Assembly: GCA_902761035.1 (NCBI GenBank)
Contig: CACWIW010000031.1
Coordinates: 1 to 42,514, forward strand
DNA length: 42,514 nt
Direction of reading: 5' to 3'
Source of the DNA: an uncultured bacterium
GTDB lineage: Bacteria; Verrucomicrobiota; Kiritimatiellia; RFP12; UBA1067
How positions within the stretch are numbered: the first letter of the stretch is position 1; each line of letters opens with the position of its first letter. Below, piece by piece: positions 38,659 through 42,514 of this stretch. The position numbers and the translations under genes are program-made. The notes beneath the pieces are model-generated. The model did no database searches, was not told the DNA's origin, and worked only from the letters and a program-made list of their open reading frames with translations.

Positions 38659-39408
38659 ATGCACGAACTCGAGGAAAACGAAACCGATTTCCCGCCCCTT
38701 CCGCCACCGCCGCCGATGACGGCGGAACAGCGCGCGCTAGCCGAGGCGTCCATCCAGGCCGCCCTCGCCCGCGAGGCGGAGCGCCAGGCGCGTCTCGTCA
38801 ACATGGAAACATGTCGGGCTGCCGCGTCGGCAGAGTGTTTTCCCCCCGACAGTGCGGGCGGAGAGGTTTTGCAGGAAGAAGTCTGCGAAATGCGACGCAG
38901 CCCGCCGCTGCCTATGGCATCTGCCACCTGTGGCGGCGCTCACCCGCGCGCGAAACGCGAAACGCGCCAATTCAATCTCTTATCGCGGCGCAGGAGTGCC
39001 GCCCTCCCGACGATCGACCTGCCCGAGAACAAGTCGCGCAAGCCCGACCTGCACGCCGCCAACCTCTCGTTCGCCGCGCGCGTGATCATCTGGGTGCGCG
39101 ACCGCTACGCCAACAACGCGCCCGCCATCTACAAGGCGGCCTACCTCAGCCGCAAGACCTACTCGGCGATCATCTCGGACGAGAACCACGGCGTCTCGAA
39201 GCGCACCGCCATCCAGCTCGCGTTCGCCCTGCGCCTCACGCGCGAGGAGGCCGACCTCCTCCTGCACGCCGCGGGTTACCACCTTTCGCGCAGCGTGGTG
39301 GAGGACATGATCTTCGACGCCTGCCTCGAGGCGAAGATCCACAACCTCGAGGACGTCAACCACTTCCTCCTCGCCCACGAATGCCGCCCCTTCGTCCCGC
39401 AGGATTAG
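38659..39408 (+). CDS. Protein with C-terminal lambda-repressor-like HTH domain
   Basis: 249 residues. The N-terminus is acidic then proline-rich (TDFPPLPPPPPMTAEQRALA), followed by an Ala/Glu helix and a low-complexity linker to about residue 125. The C-terminal 110 residues (IWVRDRYANNAPAIYKAAYL, SRKTYSAIISDENHGVSKRT, AIQLAFALRLTREEADLLLH, AAGYHLSRSVVEDMIFDACL) match the HTH module often found C-terminal to macro or other domains in Firmicutes and Bacteroidetes ('YkraniDrk-fSkI... PsKkTaialalaL-L...LL-raGY-lS-S'). DNA binding is inferred. It is divergent from the vWA gene and 24 nt upstream of a coiled-coil gene. Predicted leaderless. Confidence 0.72.
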   Translation: MHELEENETDFPPLPPPPPMTAEQRALAEASIQAALAREAERQARLVNMETCRAAASAECFPPDSAGGEVLQEEVCEMRRSPPLPMASATCGGAHPRAKRETRQFNLLSRRRSAALPTIDLPENKSRKPDLHAANLSFAARVIIWVRDRYANNAPAIYKAAYLSRKTYSAIISDENHGVSKRTAIQLAFALRLTREEADLLLHAAGYHLSRSVVEDMIFDACLEAKIHNLEDVNHFLLAHECRPFVPQD

Positions 39409-39432
39409 CAACGTATAAGGAAAGCAACTGCA

Positions 39433-40206
39433 ATGGAAACATACGGTGTGAGTTTTGACGGTTTTCAGCCGACCTGCGGGTGGCAGATGTACCGTAATGT
39501 CGAAGAGCACATGATCCCGAACTTAAAGAGTGAAGTCGAGCGTTACCGGAAATTGCGCGACAAGGCAAGCGAGGAGCTTGCGGCACTGAAGAGCCTTGAA
39601 GCCGATGTCACGGGGCTGTGCAAGGGCCGCGAAGGCCTTGCCGCCAAGTTACAGAGGCGTACCGGAGACGACACGACCACGTTGTCGGATTTGATGACAG
39701 ATGGCATTGCCCCCGCACAAAGCGATGAAAGCGCGATTTGGAAGGGATTGGTGTCGTGGCTTGATGAATCCAAGTCCCCTATCGAACAGATTGCCAGTTT
39801 TTACGAAACGACCTGCGCTCGGACGGAATACGCTTTACACTTCTGCGAGGAGTACATAACCGAGTACGGAAACGCCATTCGCTTCTGGATGCAGACATTG
39901 GAACTGGAGCGCGCCCATTGGGTGTTTGAGAAGGCGGAACTCAAGTACAAGACCAAGATCTGCCGCGAAATCGTCAAGTCGCTCAGCGAGTACGTCGGCG
40001 ACTGCCGTGCCCAGCTCGGCTGGCTCGAAACAGGACATGATGCGGAAGTGCTCAAGGACACGCCCATGCGTGAAGACCTAGAATGGCTACTCCGGGAATC
40101 AACAGCCGATCTCGCCTACTACCGCCAAATCAAGTCCGACATCGCCGAGTTCGGGGTTGAAGAGGCGCTCAGGCATTCCAGCCGCAAGATCACGCCGCCA
40201 TCCTGA
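39433..40206 (+). CDS. Coiled-coil protein of unknown function
   Basis: 257 residues, cytoplasmic, almost all helical: EVERYRKLRDKASEELAALKSLEADV and later ELERAHWVFEKAELKYKTKI have heptad patterns. No catalytic motif or family recognised. AAGGAAAG stands about 11 nt before ATG. It directly follows the HTH gene and is probably cotranscribed. G+C is lower than in the flanking genes by eye, which may point to a different origin. Confidence 0.65.
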   Translation: METYGVSFDGFQPTCGWQMYRNVEEHMIPNLKSEVERYRKLRDKASEELAALKSLEADVTGLCKGREGLAAKLQRRTGDDTTTLSDLMTDGIAPAQSDESAIWKGLVSWLDESKSPIEQIASFYETTCARTEYALHFCEEYITEYGNAIRFWMQTLELERAHWVFEKAELKYKTKICREIVKSLSEYVGDCRAQLGWLETGHDAEVLKDTPMREDLEWLLRESTADLAYYRQIKSDIAEFGVEEALRHSSRKITPPS

Positions 40207-40259
40207 CGATGCATTGGGCGTCTCGCATGAACATGACATGCGGTGATTTTCGAACCGCA

Positions 40260-42395
40260 CTATTTCCTTACGAGGGCGAAGCCGTCGGCTACGATGAGGC
40301 CAGATGATTTCGCGGGTATTATGCTGAGCGTTGCACCCGGTTCCAAGTCGAACTCGCCGAGCTTCACCCACTGTCCTGTACTCTGCGCCGGGTCGGCCGT
40401 AAACGCCTTCGTGCGTCCGCCGGAACTGATTTCAAGCATTGTCTTCGCACCTGGCTTCGCGAACCAGAGGTAGGGCACCTTGCCCATGAGCGCATAACGG
40501 CCTGATTCCTTGACGGGAAGCGGGTACACAACCGTCTCTGCCGACTTGTCTGCAGCTTTATGGTACCAATCGCCGACCTGGTCGCCGTTGGCGTTGTGCA
40601 TCTTACGCCAGCCCTTTCCGAACTCGACGTCCTCGGATTCGTCGTCTACAATGAGCCATCCTGCGGTCTTCGCCTCCGGCACGCCGGGGAAACCGCCGCC
40701 AAGACGCTCCTGGAGTTTCCTGACATGCCCGCCCTTGTAGATTCCACGCGGCGTCTCGCCGAGTTCCTTGCACATCACCGCCGCCTCGCCCGCCGCGACG
40801 CCGAGTTGCGAGAGCGTGTTGATCACGCGCGGACCGCCGAGCCCTACGTGCGTGCAGCTGAAGCAGCGTCCGACCACGAAGAGGTTGCCCACGTTGCGCG
40901 AGTAGATGCAGCGGTACGGAATCCAGTACCGTCCGTACGTGTTCCCCTTGCACGTGGTGAGGAAATCGACGCCCTTCTTGCAGTTGTCGTAGTGGAGGTC
41001 AATCGCCCACGATCCGGTTGCGATGGCGTCCTCGAACGGCGTGGTAGAGGTGACGTCCTTCTGTGAGTACACCCAGTCGCCCATGATGCGGCGTGATTCG
41101 CGCTTGCCAAGGAGGTACGGACAGAAGTTCAGCACCTTGTTCGCATTCGCCTGGCGCTTCTTGGCGAGCGAGAACGAACCGTAAATTGCAAGCAGCATCC
41201 TGTCGCGTATCTCCTCCGCTTCGGCGATCATGTCGCGGTGGATACCATACTCCCAGTTCCATTCGCCGTTCACCGCCACGATCCCCTGCGCGTGCTTCTC
41301 TGCCCATGGTGCGGAGAACGGCACGGCCGCATTCGCGTCCGCGCTCGTCCACATCACGGACGCACCAAGCGTATCGCCGTCCGGCTTCTCCGGCGCGCGC
41401 GACTCGTCGAACTCGCCCTTCGCCTCGCGGCCCATGCGCCAATCGGCGCCGGCCCAATAGCCAACCCAGCCGTCGCCCGTCGCGTCACAGAAGAGCGGTG
41501 CCTCGAAGCGGATCACGCGGTTGGACTTGAGGTCGAGCGCCTTCACGGCGGCGATCGTGCCGTCGGCTTTCTTCTCAACGCCGAACGCGCGCGTCAGGAG
41601 ACGCACCTCGATGTTCTTCTCGTCCTGCACGATGCGCATCCGGCGCGCGTCGCAGAACGGGATGTTCACGTCGCGGTTCATGAAGTAGCCGCGCAGTTCG
41701 CGGATGAGGTCGTGCTTCGCCTCGCCCGCACAGTACACGCGGATTTCGCCGGAGGCGTTGCCACCCAGCACGGGACGATCCTGCACGAGCGCGACCTTGA
41801 TTCCGCGCCGCGCCGCCGCAACCGCCGCACACGTTCCCGGCATACCGCCACCCACCACCACGAAATCGGCCTTGACGGTCTCGGCGACGTCGGCCTCATT
41901 AATCTTCAGCGCGCCCTCAGGGGCCTTCCCGCCCTTCACATCCGAATCAAAAACGATTCCCGCGCAGCGTCCGTCGAACCCCGTCAGGTCTTCGAGCGTG
42001 ACAGTTGCTTCCGTTCCACTGATCTGAACCACGCCGCCATCCTCCCACGACCATATGCGGGGACCCGCACCAAATTCCTTTACGAGCGGCTTGCCGTCAA
42101 CGAGGACGCGGAAGCGACCGGGGTTGCCATCCGCCCAATTGCGCGTCCTCACCCATACGCGGTATTCGCCCGCCTTCGGGAACGCCACACGCGCCTTCGC
42201 GTCCAGGACGCGCACGCCGAGTCCGTGGGCAATCAGGTACGGCGAGCCCATGACGTCCATGAACTGCGCGTCAAGCCCCCATCCTCCCGCCTCAAAACTC
42301 TGCGGATACACATCCACTCGTGCGGCACCAGCCGTGACACACAGCGATGCGGCAACGCCGACAGCGCCCACTTTGATGATTCTGCTAATTCTCAT
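40260..42395 (-). CDS. Exported FAD-dependent oxidoreductase with N-terminal beta module and golvesin-like C-domain
   Basis: 711 residues. Start ATG 42395 has GGAGG 9 nt upstream and gives a signal peptide (MRISRIIKVGAVGVAASLCVTAGA). Residues about 25-170 form a beta-sandwich (VDVYPQSFEAGGWGLDAQFM, FPKAGEYRVWVRTRNW). The FAD domain follows: DFVVVGGGMPGTCAAVAAAR (GxGxxG dinucleotide fold), LVQDRPVLGGNASGEIRV, PLFCDATGDGWVGYWAGADW and NLFVVGRCFSCTHVGLGGPR, as in FAD_oxidored proteins common in Planctomycetes/Verrucomicrobia. Residues about 590-711 look like a golvesin C-domain (GWLIVDDESEDVEFGKGWRK, ESGRYALMGKVPYLWF). Probable role: oxidation of a glycan or other periplasmic substrate; electron acceptor unknown. 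Follows another gene by 31 nt. Confidence 0.85.
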   Translation of the reverse strand: MRISRIIKVGAVGVAASLCVTAGAARVDVYPQSFEAGGWGLDAQFMDVMGSPYLIAHGLGVRVLDAKARVAFPKAGEYRVWVRTRNWADGNPGRFRVLVDGKPLVKEFGAGPRIWSWEDGGVVQISGTEATVTLEDLTGFDGRCAGIVFDSDVKGGKAPEGALKINEADVAETVKADFVVVGGGMPGTCAAVAAARRGIKVALVQDRPVLGGNASGEIRVYCAGEAKHDLIRELRGYFMNRDVNIPFCDARRMRIVQDEKNIEVRLLTRAFGVEKKADGTIAAVKALDLKSNRVIRFEAPLFCDATGDGWVGYWAGADWRMGREAKGEFDESRAPEKPDGDTLGASVMWTSADANAAVPFSAPWAEKHAQGIVAVNGEWNWEYGIHRDMIAEAEEIRDRMLLAIYGSFSLAKKRQANANKVLNFCPYLLGKRESRRIMGDWVYSQKDVTSTTPFEDAIATGSWAIDLHYDNCKKGVDFLTTCKGNTYGRYWIPYRCIYSRNVGNLFVVGRCFSCTHVGLGGPRVINTLSQLGVAAGEAAVMCKELGETPRGIYKGGHVRKLQERLGGGFPGVPEAKTAGWLIVDDESEDVEFGKGWRKMHNANGDQVGDWYHKAADKSAETVVYPLPVKESGRYALMGKVPYLWFAKPGAKTMLEISSGGRTKAFTADPAQSTGQWVKLGEFDLEPGATLSIIPAKSSGLIVADGFALVRK

Positions 42396-42426
42396 CGTCT
42401 TTCCTCCTTTTTTGTTTTTACATCTG

Positions 42427-42514
42427 TCACAGTCCGATGAAGTGGATGGTCTTGCCGTCCACGACCTCGTCGCGAGTGTAGATCTTTTCATCCCAGGACT
42501 TCGACTCGTCGTCG
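42427..42514 (-). CDS. C-terminal end of an unidentified protein cut by the window edge
   Basis: The last 28 codons read DDESKSWDEKIYTRDEV and continue VDGKTIHFIGL to a TGA at 42429-42427, in the same direction as the FAD oxidoreductase and 31 nt ahead of it, so probably the same operon. Too short to assign. Confidence 0.6.
   Translation of the reverse strand, partial: DDESKSWDEKIYTRDEVVDGKTIHFIGL

Noticed and set aside
1..42514. tRNA, rRNA, transposase or integrase genes
   Set aside because: None recognised on either strand by reading; a covariance-model scan would be needed to exclude small RNAs.

Overview
The window looks like one contig piece from a GC-rich, Gram-negative, anaerobic member of the Verrucomicrobiota/Kiritimatiellota lineage, probably host- or sediment-associated. 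This rests on gene content only: exported glycoside hydrolases, Tat-exported enzymes, autotransporter-associated beta-strand repeat proteins, a golvesin-tailed FAD oxidoreductase and beta-helix glycan enzymes. No rRNA, tRNA, CRISPR array or transposase gene was seen, so the taxonomy is inference.

Left part (1-20021, all minus strand): exported polysaccharide-degrading functions. Three gene groups lie here. (i) A broken phosphodiesterase/LamG/beta-repeat protein, a GH78 rhamnosidase and a second phosphodiesterase that runs off the left edge (6368 to 1). (ii) A single beta-strand repeat surface protein (10319 to 7506). (iii) A glycan operon (18470 to 10738): a ThuA-like/DUF6807 protein, a GH127 arabinofuranosidase-like enzyme and a GH95 fucosidase. 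An ATPase_2/DUF234 gene interrupts this operon together with a duplicated signal-peptide fragment and a 56-bp-periodic operator-like array. Two toxin-antitoxin pairs (PIN plus small partner; Phd/VapC) and a chimeric sigma-factor/metallophosphoesterase remnant fill the gaps. Groups (ii) and (iii) share an almost identical promoter plus 5' leader.

Middle part (20340-32488): housekeeping and small operons, densely packed with overlapping ends. These are a CBM48 protein, YihY/metallopeptidase/GluQ, ApbE, a ThiM-like protein, a CgeB-like glycosyltransferase, a TPR protein with Dus, and an AAA-ATPase/PD-(D/E)XK gene with DUF192. Many of these start sites carry the extended -10 TnTGGTATAMT placed exactly 6-7 nt before the ATG, which predicts leaderless mRNAs. 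Two divergent pairs use mirror-image copies of it.

Right part (32580-42514): a Tat-exported metallophosphoesterase operon, a beta-helix (GH141-like) enzyme, a vWA protein divergent from an HTH regulator plus a coiled-coil protein, and a FAD-dependent oxidoreductase behind another gene that is cut by the right edge.

The best candidates for undescribed biology are the operator array and duplicated leader around the DUF234 ATPase, the leaderless extended -10 promoters, the shared glycan/surface-protein promoter, a 240-bp foldback element at 10518-10757, and the sigma/phosphoesterase chimera.
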